Below, piece by piece: positions 54,656 through 63,680 of a stretch of 64,000 nt of DNA (the first letter of the stretch is position 1; each line of letters starts with the position of its first letter). Location of the stretch: NCBI GenBank assembly GCA_017477505.1, contig JAFUVQ010000013.1:124001-188000 (forward strand). Reading direction: 5' to 3'. The notes beneath the pieces were generated by a model that worked only from the letters and a program-made list of their open reading frames with translations, was not told the origin of the DNA and ran no database searches. The translations under genes and the position numbers were made by a program. Origin of the DNA: Eubacterium sp. Its GTDB lineage: Bacteria; Bacillota; Clostridia; Lachnospirales; Lachnospiraceae.

Positions 54656-55870
54656 ATGTCAGAAGATAAAAATATAGCCATTCTGATCAAAGCAAACAGT
54701 GATATACTCAGCTTCTTTACGAGCAGATACAGAGAATGTGTTGACAGCCTTGAAAAGAATAAAACAGCACTTTTTGAGCTGAATATAAAACTTGAAGAGC
54801 TTAATAAAACAAAAAATGTATATTCGCTGACTACAAATTCAAAAAAAGACCTCTTTACACCAATGCCTAAAGACAAAAATGAAGGTGAAAAAGAGTCACA
54901 GATAGAGGCTGAAATCAAAAGGCTCCTGGCTATGCAGCGAGATCTGAATACAAAGGTAATGGAAGATTCTACTACACTAAAATTCTATTCAAGGAAGATA
55001 AAACTTCTTAAAGCAGCAGAACTGTCCATTAGTGAAATATCTGAGGAGCTTGAAGACACGAGAAACAATCTGACGGATCTCGAAATGGAAACCAAAGAGA
55101 TGCGGGAAAAACTTTCCGGAATGAAGAGAGAATCTGCTCCTGCTGTCGATAATTCAGAGGAATTATCAAGACAGAGAAAAGAGTCGGAAGAAAAATTAGA
55201 AAGCTTCCGTGCAGATCTCACTGAGCATGGAAGAAATATACTTATGATAGATGCTTTTGATAAGAGCTATATGTCAACCATGCTTGATAGAAAAGTAAGT
55301 CTTAAACTCAAAGATACAAAAACCAAACTTGAAACAGCAAGATTTCTCATATCAAGTGATCCAAAGCGGGCCAAACAAACAATAAATGAAATCATTACTG
55401 ATATCGATAATATCAATGATGACATCAGTTTTCTTCTTAAGAAAATATTGTACAACATTGATACACGTAAGCCACTTATGGATATGCTTGATAGTTTTAT
55501 TGATGCCAAAACAAATGCACATCCTGAGTGTACTATTGAGACAGACTACAGCGGGCTGGATTCAGAAAAAAAGACCAGTTATATAGCTGCAACCTCATTA
55601 CTCCATCTCCTGGATATAGCAATAGAAAATGTATATAAACACTCCGGTGCCAATAGAATCATCATAAAACTATCAAATAAGGATAATAAGATGTATGCCT
55701 ACATCAAAGATAATGGTACCGGAATAAAAGATGATTATATGGATAAAAGTCCTTGGTACAGTAGTTTACATAAAGCAACTGAAACACTCTACCTTCTGAA
55801 TGGCGATATGGATATTTCAGGTAATCACGAAAATGGCACCTTGGTTGAATTCTCATTCCCACTGCAGTAG
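54656..55870 (+). CDS. DegS-like coiled-coil protein with HATPase domain
   Basis: 404 residues from the ATG at 54656, preceded by AGAGGTG; the given frame opens three codons earlier with GTG. A long coiled-coil region (~30-190) is followed by a DegS-type helical segment (FLISSDPKRAKQTINEIITD) and a HATPase_c domain with AIENVYKHSGANRIIIKL (N box) and YIKDNGTGIKDD (G1). The expected phospho-accepting His motif (HDxxxQ) is not visible, and no response regulator is next to it. It may be a soluble ATPase regulator rather than a classical sensor kinase. Confidence 0.75.
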   Translation: MSEDKNIAILIKANSDILSFFTSRYRECVDSLEKNKTALFELNIKLEELNKTKNVYSLTTNSKKDLFTPMPKDKNEGEKESQIEAEIKRLLAMQRDLNTKVMEDSTTLKFYSRKIKLLKAAELSISEISEELEDTRNNLTDLEMETKEMREKLSGMKRESAPAVDNSEELSRQRKESEEKLESFRADLTEHGRNILMIDAFDKSYMSTMLDRKVSLKLKDTKTKLETARFLISSDPKRAKQTINEIITDIDNINDDISFLLKKILYNIDTRKPLMDMLDSFIDAKTNAHPECTIETDYSGLDSEKKTSYIAATSLLHLLDIAIENVYKHSGANRIIIKLSNKDNKMYAYIKDNGTGIKDDYMDKSPWYSSLHKATETLYLLNGDMDISGNHENGTLVEFSFPLQ

Positions 55871-55932
55871 CAGGAGAAATATCACACTAATAAATAACAT
55901 ATTGATAAACCCAGACAATAACACTTTAATAA

Positions 55933-56046
55933 TCATTCAATATTACAACTTCAAGCAAACAAATTATTAATCACTCAGTACTGCAACTTTAATCAAATAA
56001 ATTATTAATCACTCAGTACTGTAACTTTAATTAAACAAATTATTAA
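55933..56046 (+). repeat. 38-bp AT-rich tandem repeat, three copies
   Basis: Three head-to-tail copies (55933, 55971, 56009), each ending AAATTATTAA, with a partial fourth before argS. Units 2 and 3 differ by a few bases; unit 1 is more diverged. It fills most of the gap between the DegS-like gene and argS. Confidence 0.8.
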
Positions 56047-56112
56047 TCACAATACTACAAAATCAATAAAACAATATATAAATAATAAAAAAGAAAGCGT
56101 AACAGTAAAACA

Positions 56113-57807
56113 ATGAAAGAAAAAATTATAAAACTACTTAATGACAACATCGAAGTATTAACCGCCGAAGAGATTTCAGATCTTCTTGAGATTCCGCCAA
56201 AACCGGAATTGGGTGACTTTGCATTCCCTTGCTTCAGACTTGCAAAATCAATGAGAAAGGCTCCTCAGATGATTGCCTCGGAAATAGCAGCATCCCTTGG
56301 TGAGCATCCGGATTTTCTTCAGGAGATTAAAACCGAAGGAGCATATATTAACTTCTTTTTAAACAAAGAAGCTCTTGTTAAAGGTATAGTTGAAAATGCA
56401 ATCAAGGAAGACTACGGTTCTGATACAGAGGGAGAAGGAAAAACAATCTGTATAGACTACTCATCTCCCAACGTTGCAAAGAATTTCCATGTAGGTCATC
56501 TCAGAACTACAATAATCGGAAACTCAATTTATAAGATATATTCAAAGCTTGGTTATCATGTTGAAAGAATAAATCATCTTGGTGACTGGGGAACTCAGTT
56601 TGGAAAGCTCATAGTAGCTTATAAAGCCTGGGGAGATGAAGAAACCGTCAAAGAAAAAGGTGTCGAAGAACTTCTTCGTCTATATGTAAAATTCCATGAG
56701 GAAGCTGAAAAGAATCCTGAACTTGAAGATGAAGCCAGAGCATGGTTCCATAAGATGGAACTTGGCGACGAAGAGGCTCTTTCTATATGGAAATGGTTCG
56801 TTGAGATAAGTCTTATTGAATATAAACGTACATATGATCTTTTAGGGCTTGATTTTGATCATTTCACAGGAGAAAGCTTCTATAGAAATATGACTGATGA
56901 CGTGATAAAGAAGCTTACAGATTCTAATCTCCTTACTGAAAGCGAAGGCGCAAAGATAGTTGATCTCGAATCATATGATATGCCGCCTTGTCTAATTCTT
57001 AAAAATGATGGAAGTTCAATCTACGCCACCAGAGATATAGCTGCTGTTTTCTATAGAAAAGAAACTTATAATTTTACAAAGTGCCTTTATGTAACCGGTC
57101 AGGAGCAGAAACTTCATTTTGCACAGGTATTTAAAGTGGTTGAGCTTCTAGGTAATGAATGGGCAAAAGATCAGCTCGTACATATTCCTTACGGACTTGT
57201 AAGTCTAGGAGGAGCAAAGCTGTCATCCCGTGGCGGAAATGTAATATACGCTGAGGATATCCTCAAAGAAGCAATCAGCAAGATTAAGGAAACCATTAAT
57301 GAAAAGAACCCGGATCTTCCGGATAAAGATACCGTTTCCCGTATAGTTGGCGTTGGAGCTGTCATGTTCAATGATCTCTATAACCAGAGAATCAAAGATG
57401 TATCCTTTAACTGGGACAAATTACTTAATCCGGATGGAGAAACAGGTCCTTATGTACAATATACTTACGCCAGATGTTCCAGCATACTTCGTAACTCAAT
57501 AGGATACGATCAGAACGCTCCGATTGATTATTCACTCATTACTGACCCGGCTTCCATAGCACTTTTAAAAGATATCAGCCGTTTCCCTTCAGTTATACAC
57601 GATGCCGCTGACAAGTATGAACCATCAGTAGTTGCCAGATATGTTATGGACGTAGCACACAGCTTCAACAAGTTCTACACAGACAATCATATTAATGTTG
57701 ATGATGAAGCCCTTAGAAACGCCCGTACAACACTTGTAGTAATTACTCGACGTATCATAAAAGACGCCCTTGAATTACTTGGCATAGGCTGCGTTGAACA
57801 AATGTAA
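56113..57807 (+). CDS. argS: Arginyl-tRNA synthetase
   Basis: 564 residues, class Ia. N-terminal Add-1 domain, HIGH box as NFHVGHLRTT, the substrate loop RINHLGDWGTQFGK, a KMSK-like GAKLSSRGGN and the anticodon-binding DALR domain with VQYTYARCSSILR. Ends normally. Its terminator (57832-57871) embeds a parS-like core, and the parS array and parA follow in the same direction. Confidence 0.98.
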   Translation: MKEKIIKLLNDNIEVLTAEEISDLLEIPPKPELGDFAFPCFRLAKSMRKAPQMIASEIAASLGEHPDFLQEIKTEGAYINFFLNKEALVKGIVENAIKEDYGSDTEGEGKTICIDYSSPNVAKNFHVGHLRTTIIGNSIYKIYSKLGYHVERINHLGDWGTQFGKLIVAYKAWGDEETVKEKGVEELLRLYVKFHEEAEKNPELEDEARAWFHKMELGDEEALSIWKWFVEISLIEYKRTYDLLGLDFDHFTGESFYRNMTDDVIKKLTDSNLLTESEGAKIVDLESYDMPPCLILKNDGSSIYATRDIAAVFYRKETYNFTKCLYVTGQEQKLHFAQVFKVVELLGNEWAKDQLVHIPYGLVSLGGAKLSSRGGNVIYAEDILKEAISKIKETINEKNPDLPDKDTVSRIVGVGAVMFNDLYNQRIKDVSFNWDKLLNPDGETGPYVQYTYARCSSILRNSIGYDQNAPIDYSLITDPASIALLKDISRFPSVIHDAADKYEPSVVARYVMDVAHSFNKFYTDNHINVDDEALRNARTTLVVITRRIIKDALELLGIGCVEQM

Positions 57808-57831
57808 ATATCTTAATGTAAATATCTTCTT

Positions 57832-57871
57832 ATAATACCGGAATGTTTCACATGAAACATTCCGGTATTAT
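57832..57871 (+). terminator. argS terminator with a parS-like core
   Basis: A perfect stem of at least 17 bp (57834-57850 / 57853-57869, two-base loop CA, extendable by 2 bp) is followed by TTCTTC. Positions 57844-57859 read TGTTTCACATGAAACA, one base off the parS consensus. Confidence 0.8.
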
Positions 57872-57916
57872 TCTTCATATCGTCTTGTCCCAGTTGTAAC
57901 ACAGGTACTATCCTGA

Positions 57917-57932
57917 TGTTTCACGTGAAACA
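57917..57932. promoter_or_regulatory. parS site 1
   Basis: TGTTTCACGTGAAACA, exact 16-bp parS palindrome recognised by ParB. Confidence 0.95.
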
Positions 57933-58118
57933 TCTTATATCTACATATCCATGCCATATAACCGTTAATAAATCCTTTTTGTATTACTTCTCCCTATTGT
58001 GAGTTATATATTACCCCGAACACTTCACATGGATCATGTAACATCATAGTATTAACAATCCTCACTAATTTCATCCACATATCACCGTAACATATTGTAA
58101 GTCAGATACTAATCCTAA

Positions 58119-58134
58119 TGTTTCACGTGAAACA
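58119..58134. promoter_or_regulatory. parS site 2
   Basis: TGTTTCACGTGAAACA, exact parS; 202 nt after site 1, twice the repeat period. Confidence 0.95.
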
Positions 58135-58216
58135 TCTTATATCTGTATAGCTATATCTATGTCATATAACATTCCGTATTATCCTGTTCCTATTATGGCT
58201 TAGAATATGTTCCATA

Positions 58217-58232
58217 CGTTTCACGTGAAACA
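58217..58232. promoter_or_regulatory. parS site 3
   Basis: CGTTTCACGTGAAACA, one mismatch at the first base, core palindrome intact. Confidence 0.92.
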
Positions 58233-58320
58233 TCTTATATCTACATATCAATGCAATATAACTATTATTAATTCATTCCGAATCAACCTGTTCTTATTGT
58301 GTCTTGGGTTATATTCCAAA

Positions 58321-58336
58321 CGTTTCACGTGAAACA
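58321..58336. promoter_or_regulatory. parS site 4
   Basis: CGTTTCACGTGAAACA, 104 nt after site 3. Confidence 0.92.
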
Positions 58337-58424
58337 CCTTATATCTATATATCAATGCCATATAACTATTATTATTTCATTCCCTATCGACCTACTCCTA
58401 TTGTGGCTCAGGTTATGCTCCACA

Positions 58425-58440
58425 CGTTTCACGTGAAACA
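58425..58440. promoter_or_regulatory. parS site 5
   Basis: CGTTTCACGTGAAACA, 104 nt after site 4. Confidence 0.92.
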
Positions 58441-58601
58441 TTAATTGTCATACTTTAACAAAAAACCTCAATATTATTATATTTATAACATCTAATTTCT
58501 GTTGTAACTCAGGTATTCCTCTAAATATACGTAATTAAATGATACTTATAACCATCCACCATTTACCATTAATATTTTTGCCTAAAACAATTCTAATTAA
58601 T

Positions 58602-58617
58602 TGTTTCACGTGAAACA
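58602..58617. promoter_or_regulatory. parS site 6, next to parA
   Basis: TGTTTCACGTGAAACA, exact parS ending 74 nt before the parA start codon, so ParB bound here could also affect parAB transcription. Confidence 0.95.
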
Positions 58618-58691
58618 TCTCCATTGTAAAGATAATGGAAAAGTGGTACAATATGCGAATACAAATCTGTGATTGTAAAGGAAGTAGTTTA

Positions 58692-59468
58692 ATGGGAAGA
58701 ATTATTGCAATTACAAATCAGAAAGGTGGCGTTGGTAAAACCACCACAGCGATTAATCTGGCCGCATGTCTTGCCGAGAAAGGTAAGAAAGTACTTGCTC
58801 TGGATATGGATCCCCAGGGTAATATGTCCAGTGGTCTTGGTGTGCAAAAGGATGAACTTGATTATTCTATGTATGATGCTCTGATTGGTGACAGAAATAT
58901 TGGTGAGTGCATGATTATCGACCAGTTTGAGAATCTGAATATTGTTCCATCAAGCATCAATCTTGCAGGAGCAGAGATCGAACTGATGGCCATGGAGGAT
59001 AATCAGAAGATATTAAGAAAGATGATTCATAATAAGACCTTTAGAAAGAAATTTGACTTCATCATTATTGACTGTCCTCCTTCTTTGAGTCTTCTTACGG
59101 TTAATGCACTTACTGCAGCAGACACGGTAATAGTTCCTATACAGTGTGAATTCTATGCATTGGAAGGTCTCTCGCAGCTGATATATACAATTAATCTTAT
59201 CAAGAAACAATTAAATAAAACTCTTGAGATAGAAGGTGTTGTATTCACTATGTATGACACAAGAACTAATCTTTCTCAGGACGTTGTAACAAATATAAGA
59301 GAAAATCTTGATCAGATTATTTATGATACCATAGTTCCGAGAAATGTAAGACTTGCTGAAGCACCTAGCTATGGTCTTCCGATAAATCTATATGATTCAA
59401 GATCTACCGGAGCAAAAGCATACAGGGATCTGGCTAATGAAGTCATTAAAAATCGTTTGTTTCTGTAA
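58692..59468 (+). CDS. parA: Chromosome partitioning ATPase ParA (Soj)
   Basis: 258 residues from the ATG at 58692, chosen over upstream in-frame ATGs because AAAGGAAG lies ~8 nt before it and the protein then begins MGRIIAITNQKGGVGKTTTA, the standard deviant Walker A start. LALDMDPQGNMSSGLG and FIIIDCPPSLSLLTVNAL complete the ParA motifs. It acts with ParB to segregate the replication origin. parB follows after 130 nt, with an intergenic AT-rich spacer. Confidence 0.98.
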   Translation: MGRIIAITNQKGGVGKTTTAINLAACLAEKGKKVLALDMDPQGNMSSGLGVQKDELDYSMYDALIGDRNIGECMIIDQFENLNIVPSSINLAGAEIELMAMEDNQKILRKMIHNKTFRKKFDFIIIDCPPSLSLLTVNALTAADTVIVPIQCEFYALEGLSQLIYTINLIKKQLNKTLEIEGVVFTMYDTRTNLSQDVVTNIRENLDQIIYDTIVPRNVRLAEAPSYGLPINLYDSRSTGAKAYRDLANEVIKNRLFL

Positions 59469-59598
59469 TATATAACAAAATAATACTATTTATTAACAAA
59501 ATAATTTTTATTAATAAGCAAAATATCATTTAATAATTTGAAGTTAACATAATTTTAGTTAACATAAATTAGTTAACATAATCCAAGGAGGAAGTGAA

Positions 59599-60570
59599 GT
59601 GGCAAAAGGTGGATTAGGAAGAGGTCTTAATACTCTTATTCCTACAGGTGGAGACTCTGATTCTGATGTTAAAAAATCTGAAAAAAAATCATCGGACTCA
59701 AAGGCTTCCAAAAAGGGTAATTCTGAACCTAAGATAATAGAAAAAGAAGTTGTTAAAGAGGTTGTCAAAGAGGTTCCTGCTGAACAGTTTATTAACATTT
59801 CAGATATTGAACCTAACAGAAGCCAGCCTCGTAAAACATTTGATGAGGAAGCTCTGAATGAGCTTGCAGATTCTATAAAGAAATTCGGTGTTATTGAACC
59901 TCTTATAGTAACCAAAGCAGGTAAGAAGTATGAGATAATTGCCGGTGAAAGAAGATGGCGTGCTTCAAGACTCGCAGGTATTAAACAGATTCCTGTAATA
60001 ATAAGAGATTACTCTAAGCAGGAAAAGATGGAGGTTGCACTTATTGAGAACCTTCAGCGTTCAGATCTTAATCCTATTGAAGAAGCTAATGCATATAAAT
60101 TACTTATAGAAGAATTCAATCTTAAGCAGGAAGATGTTGCGGACAGAGTTTCCAAGAGCCGTACTACAGTTACTAACTCTCTAAGGCTTCTTAAACTCTG
60201 TGAAAAGGTACAGGAAATGCTTATAGACGGCCGCCTTTCTACAGGCCATGTAAGACCTCTCCTTGCGCTTACAGATGCTGATCTTCAGTATGAGACTGCA
60301 CAACTTATATTTGATAGAAAACTTTCTGTAAGAGAAACAGAGAAACTTGTCAAAAAGCTCCTTTCAGTGGATCCTGCAGATTATCCTTCTGTTACAGAAA
60401 ATGATGCTGTTTCAGCTGCATATAGAAGTATAGAAGAAAATCTTAAAAACATTCTCGGAACCAAGGCGAAAATTTCAGCCGGCAGCAAAGGAAAGGGCAG
60501 GATTGAGATTGAATACTCGTCACATGACGAACTTGACAGAATTATTAACCTTCTTTATACCGTCCGTTAA
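59599..60570 (+). CDS. parB: Chromosome partitioning protein ParB (Spo0J)
   Basis: 323 residues from the GTG at 59599 (AAGGAGG upstream). A Lys/Ser-rich N terminus, ISDIEPNRSQPRKTFDEEAL, the CTP-binding AGERRWRASRLAG and IENLQRSDLNPIEEA boxes, then a helix-turn-helix (QEDVADRVSKSRTTVTNSL) that reads parS, and a C-terminal dimer domain. It binds the parS array upstream of parA. 49 nt before the DUF4446 gene, same strand. Confidence 0.98.
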   Translation: MAKGGLGRGLNTLIPTGGDSDSDVKKSEKKSSDSKASKKGNSEPKIIEKEVVKEVVKEVPAEQFINISDIEPNRSQPRKTFDEEALNELADSIKKFGVIEPLIVTKAGKKYEIIAGERRWRASRLAGIKQIPVIIRDYSKQEKMEVALIENLQRSDLNPIEEANAYKLLIEEFNLKQEDVADRVSKSRTTVTNSLRLLKLCEKVQEMLIDGRLSTGHVRPLLALTDADLQYETAQLIFDRKLSVRETEKLVKKLLSVDPADYPSVTENDAVSAAYRSIEENLKNILGTKAKISAGSKGKGRIEIEYSSHDELDRIINLLYTVR

Positions 60571-60619
60571 TCAATCTCGTCAAAGACCATGAGTTATCAG
60601 AAAGGATTAAATACAGAAT

Positions 60620-61318
60620 ATGACAGTATTCGGAATCAAAGTTGAGATCGTGATTGCTGTTCTGTTTGCTCTCCTGATTATTTTGGCTGTAATGCTTTTC
60701 ATTTTATATAGAAAGCTTACTGCAATGTCGCGTAAATATTACGCACTTACAAGCGGATCACAGGGAGCCGATTTAGAGCATATTATTACGACCAGATTTA
60801 AAGAAATAGATAAGATAAAAAAGTATGTAAAAAAACTTCATAAAGAGCATAAAGAGATACGTTTCAGAGCGGATTCCTGCATATGTAAAACCGGCGTTGT
60901 TAAATATGACGCATTTGATAATCTGTCCGGAGATCTGAGCTTCTCGGTAGCATTTCTGGACAGGGATAATAATGGAGTTGTACTCAGTTCCATGCATTCC
61001 AAAGAAGGCTGCTTTACTTATGCTAAAGAGATTATAAAAGGCAAGTCATATATAAATCTCTCAGAAGAAGAGAAAGAAGCCATCAAAAAGGCTCTTACCA
61101 TTGATGAAGAGATAAAGACTCTTATGAAAGAAAGTGAAGAGTCAGAAGACAATACCGACACATTAATGAATACAGATATTCTTATGAATACAGATACTTT
61201 AAAGAGTACGGATGCAATAAATGAAACCGTAAACAGCGAAGCCTCAAAGGGCAGAATAACTAAAACAAAAAACAGAACAAAAAAGACAGCCGGAAAGGCT
61301 TCAAAAAAAGGAGAGTAG
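60620..61318 (+). CDS. DUF4446 family membrane protein
   Basis: 232 residues. One N-terminal helix (VEIVIAVLFALLIILAVMLF), then a coiled-coil and a compact beta domain around KYDAFDNLSGDLSFSVAFLD and GVVLSSMHSKEGCFTYAKEI, the DUF4446 core commonly found after parB in Clostridia. The C-terminal tail has repeats of NTDTLMNTDIL type and a Lys-rich end. Role unknown; it lies between parB and serS, five nt before serS. Confidence 0.85.
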   Translation: MTVFGIKVEIVIAVLFALLIILAVMLFILYRKLTAMSRKYYALTSGSQGADLEHIITTRFKEIDKIKKYVKKLHKEHKEIRFRADSCICKTGVVKYDAFDNLSGDLSFSVAFLDRDNNGVVLSSMHSKEGCFTYAKEIIKGKSYINLSEEEKEAIKKALTIDEEIKTLMKESEESEDNTDTLMNTDILMNTDTLKSTDAINETVNSEASKGRITKTKNRTKKTAGKASKKGE

Positions 61319-61323
61319 TATAA

Positions 61324-62613
61324 ATGTTAGACATCAAATTTTTAAGAGAAAATCCTGATATTGTAAAAGAGAACATTAAGAAAAAATTCCAGGACAGAAA
61401 ACTTCCACTTGTCGATGAAGTTATCGAGCTTGATGAAAAGACAAGAAAGAATCAGCAGGAAGCAGATGAACTGAGAAATAAAAAGAATAAGATTTCCAAG
61501 GAAATCGGTGCTCTCATGGCTAAAGGTCAGAAGGAAGAGGCTGAAAAGGTTAAAGCAGAAGTTGCTGCATTTTCAAAGAGACTTGCAGAACTTGAAGCTG
61601 AAAAACCTGAGCTTGATGAAAGAATCAGAGAGATTATGCTGAAGATTCCTAACATAATCGATCCTTCAGTTCCAATAGGTAAGGATGATTCAGAAAATGT
61701 GGAAGTTGAAAGATTCGGTGAACCTGTTGTTCCTGATTTTGAGATTCCTTATCATACAGAAATAATGGAGAAACTTGCAGGTATTGATCTTGAGGCTGCA
61801 AGAAAGGTTGCAGGAAATGGTTTCTACTATCTTATCGGCGATGTTGCAAGACTTCACAGCTCAATTCTCGCATATGCAAGAGACTTCATGATAGGCAAGG
61901 GCTTTACATACTGTATTCCTCCATTTATGATCAGAAGCAACGTTGTTACAGGTGTTATGAGCTTCGACGAGATGGAACAGATGATGTATAAGATTGAAGG
62001 AGAAGACCTTTATCTTATAGGTACAAGTGAGCATTCCATGATAGGTCGTTTTATTGATGAAATGTTGGATGAGAGTTCTCTTCCTCTTACACTTACAAGC
62101 TATTCTCCTTGCTTCCGTAAAGAAAAGGGCGCACATGGAATAGAAGAAAGAGGAGTTTACAGAATACATCAGTTTGAAAAGCAGGAAATGATTGTTGTCT
62201 GCAAGCCTGAAGACTCACCTAAGTTCTTCAATGACCTCTGGAGTTACACAGTTGAACTCTTCAGAAGTCTTGATATTCCTGTAAGAACTCTTGAGTGCTG
62301 CTCAGGAGATCTGGCAGATCTTAAAGTAAAATCTATTGATGTTGAAGCCTGGTCACCAAGACAGCAGAAATACTTCGAAGTAGGAAGCTGTTCCAACCTC
62401 GGTGATGCTCAGGCAAGAAGACTTAAAATCAGAGTAAAGGGTGAGGACGGAAACAAGTATCTCGCACATACACTTAATAATACAGTAGTAGCTCCACCAA
62501 GAATGCTTATTGCATTTCTTGAGAATAACCTTAATGCCGATGGTTCGGTCAATATACCTGCAGTACTGCAGCCATATATGGGTGGAACCACTAAGCTTAC
62601 TCCAAAGGAATAA
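61324..62613 (+). CDS. serS: Seryl-tRNA synthetase
   Basis: 429 residues. An N-terminal coiled-coil tRNA-binding arm (~30-105), then class II motif 2 FRKEKGAHGIEERGVYRIHQ and motif 3 LNNTVVAPPRMLIAFLENN. It charges tRNA-Ser. The start follows a GGAGAG five nt downstream of the DUF4446 stop; no T-box precedes it, so it is probably expressed from the parAB unit. Confidence 0.98.
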   Translation: MLDIKFLRENPDIVKENIKKKFQDRKLPLVDEVIELDEKTRKNQQEADELRNKKNKISKEIGALMAKGQKEEAEKVKAEVAAFSKRLAELEAEKPELDERIREIMLKIPNIIDPSVPIGKDDSENVEVERFGEPVVPDFEIPYHTEIMEKLAGIDLEAARKVAGNGFYYLIGDVARLHSSILAYARDFMIGKGFTYCIPPFMIRSNVVTGVMSFDEMEQMMYKIEGEDLYLIGTSEHSMIGRFIDEMLDESSLPLTLTSYSPCFRKEKGAHGIEERGVYRIHQFEKQEMIVVCKPEDSPKFFNDLWSYTVELFRSLDIPVRTLECCSGDLADLKVKSIDVEAWSPRQQKYFEVGSCSNLGDAQARRLKIRVKGEDGNKYLAHTLNNTVVAPPRMLIAFLENNLNADGSVNIPAVLQPYMGGTTKLTPKE

Positions 62614-62616
62614 TCA

Positions 62617-63486
62617 ATGCATAAATTTTTAAGAGCCATTGGCTTCAGTAAAATTGAATCAAGGTATCAGCTGGAGGATATTTATAAAGACATCCTGTCA
62701 TCCCCAAACCGTAAGGTAGCATCTACTATAAATACCGGATCTACTCTTGTTCAGTTCGACAAGGATTTTGGAAATGGTATTGGTATATCACTTATAGGTG
62801 AAATGGATAAATCAGGTTCTCTTTCAATCGAGCATTTCTTCCCTTATGTAAGGCCAAAGGTATATACCAACACTGACACCATAGATCTTGAAGAGCATAC
62901 CTATAACAAGTCCTATATAGGAACCATAGGTGATCTTTTCATAGCTGTTATGTTCTATGTTCAGAATATAGCGGAATGTGACCGTCTTCTCAAATACCAT
63001 AACAGAAGTCTTACAACCGTTATGCTGTCAGCTCTTTCAACTAAAGGAACCATAATACTTCCTATTGAAAAGTACCCTGAGGTTGAAGAAAAGGAAAAAG
63101 CCGTGCAGGCCAAAAAGAATAAGCTGATGAAGAATGCTCTGGAGGGAGATATTGATGCCATCAATTCGATCACAAAAATGGACATCAATCTTTACAATGA
63201 AACTCTCACAAGGATAGAAGAGCAGTCCCTGGATGTACTTACAGTCGTTGATACAACCTTCCTTCCAACGGGAGTTGAATCAGATTTATACAGTATCATA
63301 GGGATAATCAAAGAAGTATATACCAGATTCAATATTGTTACAAATGAACAGCTTTATGACATAACCGTGGAAAGCCTGGGCTATACATTTAATATATGTA
63401 TAAATGCCGAAGACCTTGTAGGTGAACCTCTTCCGGGACGCCGCTTCAGAGGTGATATCTGGCTTCAGGGATATGTTGTGATTTAA
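62617..63486 (+). CDS. DUF3881-like protein
   Basis: 289 residues, starting three nt after serS with MHKFLRAIGFSKIESRYQLE. Further segments, GSTLVQFDKDFGNGIGISLI and DTIDLEEHTYNKSYIGTIGD, match the DUF3881 family, which is restricted largely to Lachnospiraceae. No catalytic motif is visible and no role is known. Ends before a strong terminator. Confidence 0.78.
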   Translation: MHKFLRAIGFSKIESRYQLEDIYKDILSSPNRKVASTINTGSTLVQFDKDFGNGIGISLIGEMDKSGSLSIEHFFPYVRPKVYTNTDTIDLEEHTYNKSYIGTIGDLFIAVMFYVQNIAECDRLLKYHNRSLTTVMLSALSTKGTIILPIEKYPEVEEKEKAVQAKKNKLMKNALEGDIDAINSITKMDINLYNETLTRIEEQSLDVLTVVDTTFLPTGVESDLYSIIGIIKEVYTRFNIVTNEQLYDITVESLGYTFNICINAEDLVGEPLPGRRFRGDIWLQGYVVI

Positions 63487-63498
63487 AAATTGATTATA

Positions 63499-63531
63499 AA
63501 AAAGCCGGTGAGAAAAACTCATCGGCTTTTT
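63499..63531. terminator. Bidirectional terminator between DUF3881 and tRNA-Arg
   Basis: A 14-bp stem (AAAAAGCCGGTGAG / CTCATCGGCTTTTT, one G-T pair, five-base loop) with A- and T-runs on both sides. Terminates the parAB-serS-DUF3881 unit and the leftward tRNA. Confidence 0.9.
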
Positions 63532-63532
63532 G

Positions 63533-63606
63533 TGTACCCGAGGTGATTCGAACACCCGACCTTCCGCTTAGGAGGCGGACGCTCTATCCAGCTGAGCTAC
63601 GGATAC
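63533..63606 (-). tRNA. tRNA-Arg (anticodon CCT)
   Basis: 74 nt on the minus strand. Acceptor GTATCCG/CGGGTAC, D-loop AGCTGGATAGAGC, anticodon stem TCCGC/GCGGA with loop CTCCTAA (anticodon CCT, codon AGG), T-arm GTTCGAATC. CCA is not encoded. Confidence 0.95.
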
Positions 63607-63680
63607 TTAGGTATGAGGTGTCGAGCCTTTAGGCGAGACACCTCTGACATTCTATAACATTAGTTCTTTTCAGTCAATAC

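Larger units (their letters stand above)
57917..58617. repeat. parS array on ~104-bp tandem repeats upstream of parA
   Basis: Five units in near-perfect ~104-bp spacing: intact parS at 57917, 58119, 58217, 58321 and 58425, a decayed site at 58021 (10 of 16 matches at the predicted phase), and the next unit near 58529 with the flanking sequence kept but the site lost. Flanks share CATCTTATATCTACATATC downstream and an ATTGTGGCTCAGGTTATG-like segment upstream of each site. A sixth intact site (58602) breaks the period. The 884-nt gap before parA has no gene. Confidence 0.9.

Noticed and set aside
57917-58617. Regular repeats before parA considered as a CRISPR array.
   Set aside because: The repeats are palindromic parS sites with conserved, not unique, intervening sequence, and there are no cas genes.
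58635-58691. Upstream in-frame start for parA adding 19 residues.
   Set aside because: The extension has no Shine-Dalgarno and ParA proteins start at the MGRIIAITNQKGG position, which has one.
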